A DNA stretch of 8,799 nucleotides from Candidatus Aminicenantota bacterium (GTDB lineage Bacteria; Acidobacteriota; UBA6911; RPQK01; JAJDTT01), in the NCBI GenBank assembly GCA_026706325.1, contig JAPOYZ010000466.1, positions 1-8,799 of the forward strand, in the 5' to 3' direction. The notes beneath the pieces are model-generated. The model saw only the letters and a list, made by a program, of their open reading frames with translations. It was not told the origin of the DNA and did not search any database. Below, piece by piece: positions 1 through 5,861 of this stretch; positions within the stretch are counted from its first letter, which is position 1; each line of letters opens with the position of its first letter. The position numbers and the translations under genes are program-made.

Positions 1-6
1 GGGAGC

Positions 7-160
7 GGCGACATGCCTGTCGCCCGGTCCGGCGGATTGCCTACCGCCGACTGTGAGGGGCTGTTTTCCTACCGCCGGGAGCGGCGACATTCCTGTCGCC
101 GACTGGGAACGGCGACATTCCTGTCGCCCGTTGGAGAGGCGGTTTTCCTACCGCCTCTCC
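7..160 (+). repeat. REP-like hairpin array 1 (six hairpins)
   Basis: Six 18-nt hairpins start at 7, 31, 59, 83, 111 and 138. Their spacings are 24, 28, 24, 28 and 27 bp, so linkers are either 6 nt (GGGAGC type) or about 10 nt (GACTGGGAAC type). Hairpins at 7, 83 and 111 have stem GGCGACA/TGTCGCC. Those at 31, 59 and 138 have GGCGGT/ACCGCC, with one mismatch each at 31 and 59. The loop is TTTCCT or ATTCCT-like throughout. The last one extends to an 11-bp perfect stem (133-143 with 150-160) and overlaps the 3' end of the RAYT gene on the other strand. This is seen directly; assignment to the REP class rests on the adjacent RAYT gene. Confidence 0.85.
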
Positions 161-834
161 TGCACCTTCTCGAAAAGGAGAAATTCCCCACCTCTCAATC
201 CGGCTTTCTCCGGATTCCCGCGGATGTACTCGGCGCATCTCCGAAAGTGCCGAGGGTGGCGGATCAATCGGTCCCAATAGTCCTTTTGCCATACCCTGCC
301 CGACTCCCCGATCTTCCGGTTGATCACATGAGCCGAAAATCCCTTCCAGGACTTGACGATATTTTTGAGATGATGAGAACCAAGCGGGCGAAACAACACG
401 TGGACATGGTTGGGCATTACGACGAACGAGGCCAGTTCGTAACGCAGGCCATCGAAATGCCGCAGTGAGTCACCCACGATCCGGGACAAGGCCGGATCCT
501 TCAGGAGGCAGGAACCGCTCCCTTGATCCAACCAATTCTCGATTCGTCGAGAGAATTGAATGGCGAAGCGATTCGTAGTGCGCGCATCCCAAGGACGCGG
601 ATGGCGCAACAACCAGAGGTTGCGTTCCTCGCGCCACTGTTCCAGTTTGGCTTGGGGCAGCGAGTCTCGCAGCCGCCAAGTCACGAACACGAAGCGGTTA
701 CCCTCCTGCCAATGGGGCAGGTGGTTTCGCCAGACGTCGAAGACTCCGGGTCCATCGAGTGAGCAGCCGGAGCTGGCCGTCCGCCGATTTTTCGAATCGA
801 AGGGCACGTATTTCCCAACGATCCTGTCGCTCAA
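148..834 (-). CDS. REP-associated tyrosine transposase (RAYT, IS200-like Y1 superfamily)
   Basis: RAYTs are single-strand HUH nucleases related to IS200/IS605 TnpA and are thought to spread and process REP palindromes. The 228-residue product has the family landmarks in order: HLPHW...FVFVTWRLRDSLP (about 39-61), the HUH pair in VVMPNHVHVLFRP (H143, H145), WQKDYWDR (about 182-189), and AEYIRGNPEKAGL, whose Tyr (Y203) matches the catalytic Tyr of this family. No frameshift or stop interrupts it, so it may be active. The start is uncertain: the longest frame opens with TTG at 834 and has no visible Shine-Dalgarno; GTG at 807 or a later start is possible, and the conserved core begins only near residue 33. 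The last codons (E-R-R-stop) lie inside the 133-160 hairpin, and another hairpin lies 14 bp upstream of the start, so REP hairpins bracket the gene. Confidence 0.92.
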   Translation of the reverse strand: MSDRIVGKYVPFDSKNRRTASSGCSLDGPGVFDVWRNHLPHWQEGNRFVFVTWRLRDSLPQAKLEQWREERNLWLLRHPRPWDARTTNRFAIQFSRRIENWLDQGSGSCLLKDPALSRIVGDSLRHFDGLRYELASFVVMPNHVHVLFRPLGSHHLKNIVKSWKGFSAHVINRKIGESGRVWQKDYWDRLIRHPRHFRRCAEYIRGNPEKAGLRGGEFLLFEKVQERR

Positions 835-904
835 TCGACGAAAGGAGGGGCGGTTTTCCTACCGCCCGTGTCACGCGCATGAGACGGCGACCGGCGAGCG
901 AGTT

Positions 905-980
905 CTCCTTGCACCCTCTCGAAAAGGAGCAATTCCCGATCTCCCAATCCCGCTTTCTCCGGGTTCCCGCGGAAGTAAGT
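905..980 (-). pseudogene. RAYT C-terminal fragment (tandem unit 1)
   Basis: Read on the minus strand, this segment gives TYFRGNPEKAGLGDREL and then LLFERVQGE, which aligns with the intact RAYT tail EYIRGNPEKAGLRGGEFLLFEKVQERR. It retains the catalytic-Tyr motif but nothing upstream of it (no HUH pair), so it cannot be a functional transposase. The frame stays open through the spacer into the next hairpin. Confidence 0.75.
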
Positions 981-1047
981 CGCCCAGGAGGGGCGGTTTT
1001 CCTACCGCCCGTGTCACGCGCATGAGACGGCGACCGGCGAGCGAGTT

Positions 1048-1124
1048 CTCCTTGCACCCTCTCGAAAGGAGCAATTCCCGATCTCCCAATCCCGCTTTCT
1101 TCAGGTTCCTGCGGATGTACGTCG
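1048..1124 (-). pseudogene. RAYT C-terminal fragment (tandem unit 2)
   Basis: The minus strand gives TYIRRNLKKAGLGDRELLL, the same RAYT tail as unit 1, with the NP motif changed to NL. A single-base deletion in the A-run near 1065 shifts the frame after the leucines, so the tail continues as SRGCKENSL instead of FERVQGE. It is a decayed duplicate of the unit 1 fragment. Confidence 0.72.
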
Positions 1125-1194
1125 CCCCCAGGAGGGGCGGTTTTCCTACCGCCCGTGTCACGCGCATGGGTCTGCAACCGGCAAGCGAGTTCTC

Positions 1195-1320
1195 CTTGCG
1201 CCCTCTCGAAAAGGAGAAATTCCCAATCGTCTTTTTGCCGTATCCTGGCCGACTCCCCGATCGTCCGGGTGGTCAAATGAGCCGAAAATCCCTTCCAGAA
1301 TTTGACGATATTTTCGAGAG
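1195..1320 (-). pseudogene. RAYT internal relic with a 29-residue deletion (tandem unit 3)
   Basis: The minus strand gives LENIVKFWKGFSAHL, then IGESARIRQKDDW, then EFLLFERAQGE. The intact RAYT reads LKNIVKSWKGFSAHV, IGESGRVWQKDYW and EFLLFEKVQERR, but has 29 more residues between W and EFLLF. Those residues include catalytic Y203 and the NPEKAGL motif. The join lies at TCCC, present at both deletion ends in the intact copy (185-188 and 272-275, 87 bp apart). Homology stops near 1320, so the HUH motif is also missing. Confidence 0.8.
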
Positions 1321-1345
1321 GCGGTAGGGAGGCTGTTTGTTGGAC

Positions 1346-1445
1346 GGGGCGGTAAGAAAACCGCCCCTCCTGGCGACAGGAAAGTCGCCGCTCCCAACGG
1401 GCGGTAGGAAAACCGCCCCTCCCAATCGGCGGTAAGAAAACCGCC
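1346..1445 (-). repeat. REP-like hairpin array 2 (four hairpins, opposite orientation)
   Basis: Four hairpins occupy 1346-1367 (GGGGCGGT/ACCGCCCC), 1372-1389 (GGCGAC/GTCGCC), 1399-1418 (GGGCGGT/ACCGCCC) and 1428-1445 (GGCGGT/ACCGCC). Loops are AAGAAA or AGGAAA, the complement of the loop in array 1, so this array is inverted relative to 7-1154. Core spacings are 24, 28 and 28 bp, the same 6-nt and 10-nt linker rule. The array sits just 3' of the TPR-like gene and may protect or end its transcript; no T-tract follows. Confidence 0.88.
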
Positions 1446-1454
1446 GCTCCCGCT

Positions 1455-1474
1455 CCCCTCAATTGTGTTGGGGG
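1455..1474 (-). terminator. Possible weak stem-loop 3' of the sigma operon
   Basis: CCCC-T-CAA (1455-1462) can pair with TTGGGG (1468-1473) around a 5-nt loop with one bulged T. It lies two bases beyond the stop codon of the TPR-like gene on the minus strand. There is no U-run, and the REP hairpins follow at once, so intrinsic termination here is doubtful. Confidence 0.25.
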
Positions 1475-1475
1475 G

Positions 1476-1922
1476 CTAGAACTGCCTGGTTAGCTTCTGC
1501 GCGGAACGGTAGGTTTCGAGGGCTTCGTCGGTCTTGCCCTCGTCGCGGAAGACGCGGGCCTTGAACATGAGCAGCATGAACCGGTTTTCCTGCGCGTCGA
1601 CGGCCTTCAAGCTGGCGTCCACCGCCTGGCGGGCCAGACCATGCTGGTCCGCGTTCAGAAGTTCCTCGCTCAGGTTCAGCACCGAGAGCGTCAACACGCC
1701 TTCATTTTCGGCGCCGAAGCCCAGGTCCAGGATCTTCTGGATCTCCGCCACGACCGCATCGTACTCGCCCGATTCGAGCTTGAGCTGGGCGATCTCGTAG
1801 TGAGTCGCGGCCGCCGCCAGCTTGGCGTTTTCCGCCGGGTTCGACGCCGCCGCGGTAACGCTCCGGACCGGCGCCAATCCGAAAACCAGCATAAATACGG
1901 AAAACCGGATCAGAGCGCTCAT
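1476..1922 (-). CDS. Exported TPR-like protein, third gene of the sigma operon
   Basis: The 148-residue product begins with a likely signal peptide (MSALIRFSVFMLVFGLAP..., hydrophobic residues 4-16, possible cleavage near SVTAAA). The rest is helical with TPR-like pairs: THYEIAQLKLESGEYDAVVAEIQKIL near 40-65 and RFMLLMFKARVFRDEGKTDEALETYRSAQKL near the C-terminus. TPRs mediate protein contacts, so a periplasmic partner or sensor role next to the anti-sigma factor is inference. Its ATG (1922-1920) overlaps the TGA of the anti-sigma gene by ATGA, indicating translational coupling. I do not recognise a named family. Confidence 0.8.
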   Translation of the reverse strand: MSALIRFSVFMLVFGLAPVRSVTAAASNPAENAKLAAAATHYEIAQLKLESGEYDAVVAEIQKILDLGFGAENEGVLTLSVLNLSEELLNADQHGLARQAVDASLKAVDAQENRFMLLMFKARVFRDEGKTDEALETYRSAQKLTRQF

Positions 1923-2419
1923 CTCTCTCCTCTGATCATATCAAAGGGATTCTCTCCCTTTTCCGCCCGTTGGGCGAGGGAAGAAGGGAAGGTCTCCCGT
2001 TTCAATGCCACCAGGAACGGGTTCTCCGCCTTGGCGTAGACTCGAGGCACCGGCTGCGCCTCCTGGATCCGTCCCATGAACCCGCCGGATAGAATCGCCA
2101 GCACTACCAGGCTGGCCGCCGCGTACCGGACCTCGGGAAACCGGACCATCGCCGCCAGTCCCGATCCCAACTGCTCCCAAAGGGAGCCCCGGGGAACCGG
2201 CAACCTCGACTCGATCCGGCTCCAGATCTCCGGAGCCGGCTCCGCGTCCGGCGACCCGGCCCTGAGCCAGTCCGACAACTCACGCTGCTCCTCGTAGATC
2301 CGGGCGCACTCGGCGCACTCGGCGAGGTGGGCCCGCACCGACGGCGCCGACCCCGCGTCCAGGCTGTCGTCGGCCAGCGCCGAAATCGAAAGCAGAAAAC
2401 CTCGGCAAGAGCGATTCAT
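1919..2419 (-). CDS. Membrane anti-sigma factor with a zinc-finger-type domain
   Basis: The 166-residue product has the ZAS-type motif H-x3-C-x2-C (H31, C35, C38 in HLAECAEC), with a further Cys at position 5 that may complete the zinc site. One predicted membrane helix follows (about 98-115, YAAASLVVLAILSGGF) and then a short C-terminal part of about 50 residues outside the membrane. This is the architecture of anti-sigma factors that hold an ECF sigma at the inner membrane. It directly follows the ECF sigma gene, whose TGA overlaps its ATG (ATGA, 2416-2419), as is usual for cognate pairs. The short extracytoplasmic part suggests signalling may need another protein; the overlapping TPR-like gene is a candidate, by inference. 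Confidence 0.88.
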   Translation of the reverse strand: MNRSCRGFLLSISALADDSLDAGSAPSVRAHLAECAECARIYEEQRELSDWLRAGSPDAEPAPEIWSRIESRLPVPRGSLWEQLGSGLAAMVRFPEVRYAAASLVVLAILSGGFMGRIQEAQPVPRVYAKAENPFLVALKRETFPSSLAQRAEKGENPFDMIRGER

Positions 2420-3006
2420 CGCTGCCTCCCCAGGTAGGTCTTCACGTGGTCCTTCACCACCAACCTGGCGCGGTAGATGTCGGTCTTCACCGAAAGCAGC
2501 GACCGGCCCACGATTCTTGAAATCTCTTCGTACTTCATCTTCTGGAAAACAGCGAGCACGAACACGTCACGATACTTGGGCGTGAGCGACCGCAAGGCGC
2601 AAAGAATGATCTCATTGAGCTCTTGAGAGAGAAATGCCCGCTCCGGATGCAGATCCATGCCCTCGTCGGCCAGGAGCCAGTCCAGGGGACCCTCCTCTCC
2701 CTCCAGGGAGATTTCACTGACCTTCTTGGTGCGGCGGAGCTTCTGGTAGACCTCGTTCCGGGCGATTCGATAGAGCCAGTAGCGAAACTGCTTCGGATCC
2801 CGAAGCTTTTTGAGTTCCCGGTGAACCTTGAGGAAGGTTTCCTGTGTGAGGTCTTCGGCATCTTCCTTGGAGCCGATCAGCCGTAAGATAAAATTGTAAA
2901 TGCGCTTGACGAACAGCTCGTAGAGCGCATGAAAGTCGGCGGCGGAACCCTGCTGGGCCCTTTTGACGATTGCCGCCAACTCATCCGGACTGATTTCATC
3001 TGGCAT
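2416..3006 (-). CDS. RNA polymerase sigma factor, ECF (sigma-70) family
   Basis: The 196-residue product has both ECF domains. Region 2 covers about 22-91, with FHALYELFVKRIYNFILRL and the core-binding signature DAEDLTQETFLKVHREL (49-65). Region 4 covers about 127-185, with LTPKYRDVFVLAVFQKMKYEEISRIVG and a helix-turn-helix whose recognition helix is near SLLSVKTDIYRARL. Length is typical for ECF sigmas. It heads a three-gene operon with its likely anti-sigma factor and is divergent from the exported FG-GAP gene. The start is ATG 3006-3004; I see no strong Shine-Dalgarno before it. Family identity is firm; target promoters cannot be read from this window. Confidence 0.95.
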   Translation of the reverse strand: MPDEISPDELAAIVKRAQQGSAADFHALYELFVKRIYNFILRLIGSKEDAEDLTQETFLKVHRELKKLRDPKQFRYWLYRIARNEVYQKLRRTKKVSEISLEGEEGPLDWLLADEGMDLHPERAFLSQELNEIILCALRSLTPKYRDVFVLAVFQKMKYEEISRIVGRSLLSVKTDIYRARLVVKDHVKTYLGRQR

Positions 3007-3270
3007 ACGTACGGACTAAAACGGAATTCAGGCCGCCCCAACCCGTCTCTCCGACATTGCCAAAGCTACCAGCCCTCCTCTCTTCCAATCACTTTAGGAG
3101 ATGACCCTGGCGGCAAAAAGTCGCAAGAGGGGGAAGGGTGAGGAAAGTGATATCATTGACCATTATGCTTGCGGGCGAGTCTTTCCGGGTTCGTTCCCAA
3201 CGGCCGGCTCGCGACCCGGCTCGAATGCCCGTCGGCCGCCCGGCGAATCGAATCGGAGATTAATTCTGCT

Positions 3271-4866
3271 GTGAGTCGAACTGGCGGGAGGCGCGGGTAC
3301 GGCAGAAGGCTGGGAAGCTTCGGCTTCTTTGCCTCCCTGGTGGCCGCGTCGTTGCTCTCGGCGCTGATCTGGCAGTTCATCCCAAGTACAGGGGACGATT
3401 CCCACTATCGGCCGGACCCGGATTCCTCTCGGGGAACCTCCGCATGGGTCCGGTCGGATGCGGCGCCGGCTTCGTTTCCGTTTCCCCGCTCCTTCGGCTC
3501 GTCATCGCCAAGCCCCGGTGCGGGAACGTTTCAGACCTCCCGCTCCTCGTCGTCCGGCCGGCGCACTCCGTCCCAGCGCCGCCGGAACAGCCAGTCGAGA
3601 AGCGCCTCGCGCAGCGCCTCTCCCACTGTCTCCACCCCCACCGGCGGGGCGGCGGATGCGGCGGGTCCCGGAGCGGCGGTCGAGCCGGTCGCTCCCGAGG
3701 GCCGCTCCACGGACGACATGATGGCCCGGGCGGACGAGCTCCGGCAATTCGAGCGCGACTACCAGGCGGCCTGGAGTCAGTTCGGCACCGGCCATTCCCT
3801 GGGCAGCCCCTATATGAACGCCCGCAATCCCTTCCGGCGGGCCTTTCTCGACCGGGCGGACCCCAATGACGTCACCGGAGACGACCCCAACGACGGAACC
3901 GGCGACACCGGCGATCCGTCCACCGGCACGCCTCCGCCGGAGACGCCGAATCTTCCGCCCGCGCCGCCGCCCGCGGCACCCGGCGGGACCGACCCCGTGC
4001 CCCCGGCTCCCCCTCCGCCCCCGTTTCGTCCTCCCGGGGGCGGCGTCATCCTCCCGGACCGCCCATTCGACTTCCTCGTGGTCGGCGACTACGGCTCGGG
4101 AGGGAGCGCCCAACGGGTCTACAAGGGCCGCCGGGACGCCCGGAACCGGTTCATCCTGGAAAACGACCGGACCTTCACCATCGGGCCCAATCCTGAAGGG
4201 TACCGGGTGTTCGACGAGGACGACCGCGTCGTAGTGGTCGACTTGAACGAGGACGGCCACCTGGACCTGGTCCGGGCCATGAACGGTCCCCTGGGCGCCC
4301 TGCTGGAGACTGAAATCGGGGACGGTACGGGCCAATTCGAGCTTCAGGCCCAAGGTCACCTTCTGCGGCGGCAGGTCCTGAATCTCGCCCTCTTCGATTT
4401 CAGCGGCGACGGAGAGGTGGAGATCGTCATGGTGACCGACGTGGGACCCGGACTCACCATCTACACGCGGGACGGCGAGCATTGGGTCCACGAAAAGGAA
4501 CTGGCCATGAGGTTCACGCCCGGAATCGTCATGACCTCCAACATCAGGCCTCGCGACAAGCGCCTCTACATCCTGGCTCGGGACATGACCCAGTCCATAT
4601 ATTATTCGACCTTCTTTTTCGACGGGCAGCCCCGGAGGCTGACGTTTCCCCGGCACTCTCTCCACACTCTGGACATGGAGAGTTCGGACGAAGAGGCCGC
4701 CCGGGAGGTATTGGTGTACGAGGACAGCGTCTGTTTCTCGGTTTTCGAATCGACGGAACAAGGCTATGCCCTCTACGCCTCCTTTCCGGCGCCGCAATTC
4801 CCCGGCTTGATTATCGTGGGAGACTACTTTAGGCTTGAATCCAGCCAGATGGTGGTCTGGTGGTGA
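3271..4866 (+). CDS. Large exported protein with FG-GAP/VCBS-like repeats and a Pro-rich linker
   Basis: Starting at GTG 3271 the product is 531 residues and begins with Arg-rich residues followed by a hydrophobic segment (about 16-35, SFGFFASLVAASLLSALIW), a signal peptide or N-terminal anchor. GGAG at 3255-3258 is a somewhat distant Shine-Dalgarno. The frame stays open upstream to TTG 3169, but that would bury the signal. A Ser/Arg-rich stretch (about 72-130) and a Pro-rich linker (about 220-257) lead to a C-terminal beta-rich region with two calcium-loop-like motifs typical of FG-GAP/VCBS repeats: DLNEDGHLD (324-332) and DFSGDGEVE (376-384). Such regions often form beta-propellers in secreted or surface proteins. 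The gene is divergent from the ECF operon and could be one of its targets, by inference. Exact role unknown. Confidence 0.82.
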   Translation: MSRTGGRRGYGRRLGSFGFFASLVAASLLSALIWQFIPSTGDDSHYRPDPDSSRGTSAWVRSDAAPASFPFPRSFGSSSPSPGAGTFQTSRSSSSGRRTPSQRRRNSQSRSASRSASPTVSTPTGGAADAAGPGAAVEPVAPEGRSTDDMMARADELRQFERDYQAAWSQFGTGHSLGSPYMNARNPFRRAFLDRADPNDVTGDDPNDGTGDTGDPSTGTPPPETPNLPPAPPPAAPGGTDPVPPAPPPPPFRPPGGGVILPDRPFDFLVVGDYGSGGSAQRVYKGRRDARNRFILENDRTFTIGPNPEGYRVFDEDDRVVVVDLNEDGHLDLVRAMNGPLGALLETEIGDGTGQFELQAQGHLLRRQVLNLALFDFSGDGEVEIVMVTDVGPGLTIYTRDGEHWVHEKELAMRFTPGIVMTSNIRPRDKRLYILARDMTQSIYYSTFFFDGQPRRLTFPRHSLHTLDMESSDEEAAREVLVYEDSVCFSVFESTEQGYALYASFPAPQFPGLIIVGDYFRLESSQMVVWW

Positions 4867-4874
4867 CTTGGTTC

Positions 4875-4911
4875 CCAAAGATGCGACTTTCTAAAACCTT
4901 TGGCATCTTGG
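4875..4911 (+). other. Imperfect inverted repeat 3' of the FG-GAP gene
   Basis: CCAAAGATGC (4875-4884) can pair with GCATCTTGG (4903-4911) with one bulged A. Alternatively CCAAAG (4875-4880) pairs perfectly with CTTTGG (4898-4903). There is no T-tract after it, so it is at best a weak or factor-assisted transcript end. The rest of 4912-5004 shows nothing I can call. Confidence 0.3.
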
Positions 4912-5017
4912 AGAGTCAGTTCCGTTGATGAGTAGCGTGTTTTAGTGTTCGGACGGCTGTATATCGTTGCGGTCCGGGTTTTGGTTTCCAACGTCATTTT
5001 GCAGAGGAGTAAAGGGA

Positions 5018-5614
5018 ATGAACAAATCGAGAGCGATGCTTTTTTCGGCAGTCCTGTTGACGGTTGCCTTCGTTGGAACGTCAATGGCAGGCACCACAGT
5101 TTCCTTCATGGCGGCCAGCGACACGTCTGAGCAACGGGCGGTCTTCGGCAGCTACCTGGTCAGTCTTCCCATGTTGGGCTTCGACACCGCCATCTCGGTG
5201 AGCAACGTCCTCATGGCTCCGGACGGAATCGACGTTGCGGGTGGAGCTTACGAGGGCTACAACAAGATGGGCACCCTGGAGATCTACCTCTACAACCGGG
5301 ACGGCATGATGACGATGCACGTGACCTCGATGGATTCGCCCGGCACCGGTTTGACCGACGGGATGCTCGATCGGGGGGAGACCTACACCGTGCTCTTGAG
5401 CGAGATCACAGGTGACATGGACTTCGTGGGCTACGGCTGGGTCGTGGCGAATTTCGACGGCGTCGCCGGAACCCGCACCGTCTTCGGCCCGGGCTTCAGC
5501 CAGCACGGCGACATGACGCCCCCCGCCTCTCATCATGGCGCAGGGATCAAGATGATGAAGATGGACATGGACGACATGGACATGGACATGGACATGGGCA
5601 TGGACCACGAGTAG
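5018..5614 (+). CDS. Small exported protein with a Met/Asp/His-rich tail
   Basis: The 198-residue product starts at ATG 5018, chosen because AGGAG (5005-5009) lies 8 nt upstream; the longer open frame adds 17 unlikely residues. A clear signal peptide (MNKSRAMLFSAVLLTVAFVG, cleavage probably after TSMA) is followed by a beta-rich domain of about 150 residues (TISVSN, LEIYLYNRDGMMTMHVTSM, GYGWVVANFDG). The tail, after ASHHGAG, is KMMKMDMDDMDMDMDMGMDHE, nearly only Met and Asp, with His residues at both ends. Met- and His-rich tails can bind copper or other metals, but that is inference. A strong terminator follows at 5721, so it looks monocistronic. I recognise no named family. Confidence 0.85.
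   Translation: MNKSRAMLFSAVLLTVAFVGTSMAGTTVSFMAASDTSEQRAVFGSYLVSLPMLGFDTAISVSNVLMAPDGIDVAGGAYEGYNKMGTLEIYLYNRDGMMTMHVTSMDSPGTGLTDGMLDRGETYTVLLSEITGDMDFVGYGWVVANFDGVAGTRTVFGPGFSQHGDMTPPASHHGAGIKMMKMDMDDMDMDMDMGMDHE
5551..5604 (+). repeat. Simple repeat based on GACATG in the coding sequence
   Basis: Interrupted copies of the hexamer GACATG encode the Met-Asp tail of the exported protein, the longest regular run lying at about 5574-5596. Six-base units keep the frame, so gain or loss of units would change tail length without destroying the protein. Confidence 0.85.
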
Positions 5615-5720
5615 AGGAATACTTCGGACCTGAACACCGACGTCGTCGGATGGTGACGGTGAGAGCCCCTGCAGGAGAGTTTCCAGGCAGGGAGTTCCGG
5701 TACCGAAGCCACGAAAGTTG

Positions 5721-5770
5721 AAATCGGGGGCTGCCCCTGGGTCACGGCGCAGTCCCCCGATTTTTCTATT
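5721..5770 (+). terminator. Strong intrinsic terminator after the Met/Asp-rich gene
   Basis: AAATCGGGGGCTGC (5721-5734) pairs with GCAGTCCCCCGATTT (5749-5763), leaving one unpaired T at 5753. The loop is 14 nt, and the stem runs into a T-rich tail (5761-5770, TTTTTCTATT). It lies about 105 bp after the stop codon at 5614. Confidence 0.88.
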
Positions 5771-5777
5771 TTCCCGA

Positions 5778-5790
5778 CCGTACGATACGG
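5778..5790. promoter_or_regulatory. Short palindrome CCGTA-CGA-TACGG
   Basis: A perfect 5-bp inverted repeat with a 3-nt centre lies in the 35-bp island between two terminator-like hairpins. It could be a small operator or chance; nothing else supports it. Confidence 0.2.
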
Positions 5791-5804
5791 GTGTTTCTCT
5801 CCTT

Positions 5805-5832
5805 GGCCGCTCTCTTCGGAGCGGCCATTTTT
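5805..5832 (+). terminator. Second terminator-like hairpin, possible attenuator before the 5862 gene
   Basis: GGCCGCTC (5805-5812) pairs perfectly with GAGCGGCC (5819-5826) around the loop TCTTCG, followed by ATTTTT. This is a compact GC-rich stem with a U-run, the usual intrinsic terminator form. It ends only 15 nt before the GGGAG ribosome site of the next gene, leaving too little room for a full promoter between. It may back up the 5721 terminator or act as an attenuator in the leader of the next gene. Confidence 0.75.
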
Positions 5833-5861
5833 GGTTCGGACCTTCCCGGGAGACCCGAGAC

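Larger units (their letters stand above)
844..1226 (+). repeat. Tandem array of 143/144-bp units (REP hairpin plus RAYT 3' end)
   Basis: Three head-to-tail units start at 844, 987 and 1131, giving periods of 143 and 144 bp. Each opens with GGAGGGGCGGTTTTCCTACC, which contains a hairpin (848-867, 991-1010, 1135-1154). A spacer of about 36 bp follows (868-903 in unit 1) that is absent from the intact RAYT gene, and then sequence homologous to the RAYT 3' end (compare 905-980 with about 160-232). Unit 2 lacks one A in the CTCGAAAAGG stretch. Unit 3 is rearranged: after about 1222 it jumps to a more internal part of RAYT. High identity between units 1 and 2 suggests recent amplification. Confidence 0.9.

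Noticed and set aside
1..160. Regular 24/28-bp palindromic repeats as a CRISPR array
   Set aside because: The repeated parts are the hairpins and the gaps are only 6 or about 10 nt and themselves conserved; there are no 30-40-nt unique spacers and no cas genes.
560..1327. Long plus-strand open frame across the RAYT start and the tandem repeats
   Set aside because: It is antisense to RAYT and then consists of translated REP units (GGFPTARVTRM repeated); no family features or ribosome site.
698..1462. Long minus-strand open frame upstream of RAYT
   Set aside because: It is a chain of hairpin translations and RAYT relic pieces with a Met inside repeats; described as repeats and pseudogenes instead.
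3141..3169. Promoter-like sequence and TGATATCA palindrome between the divergent sigma and FG-GAP genes
   Set aside because: TATGCT resembles a -10 but no matching -35 stands at the right distance, and an ECF-type GGAAA reading is too loose to support.
3165..3263. Small open frame of 32 codons (ATG 3165 to TAA 3261-3263) ending 7 bp before the FG-GAP GTG start
   Set aside because: It could be a leader peptide, but its ribosome site is poor (GAGG about 20 nt away), its composition is Arg/Pro-rich like chance GC-rich translation, and nothing else supports it.
3502..4878. 458-codon open frame antisense to the FG-GAP gene
   Set aside because: GC-rich shadow frame; the plus strand has a signal peptide, calcium-loop motifs and sensible composition, while this one has none.
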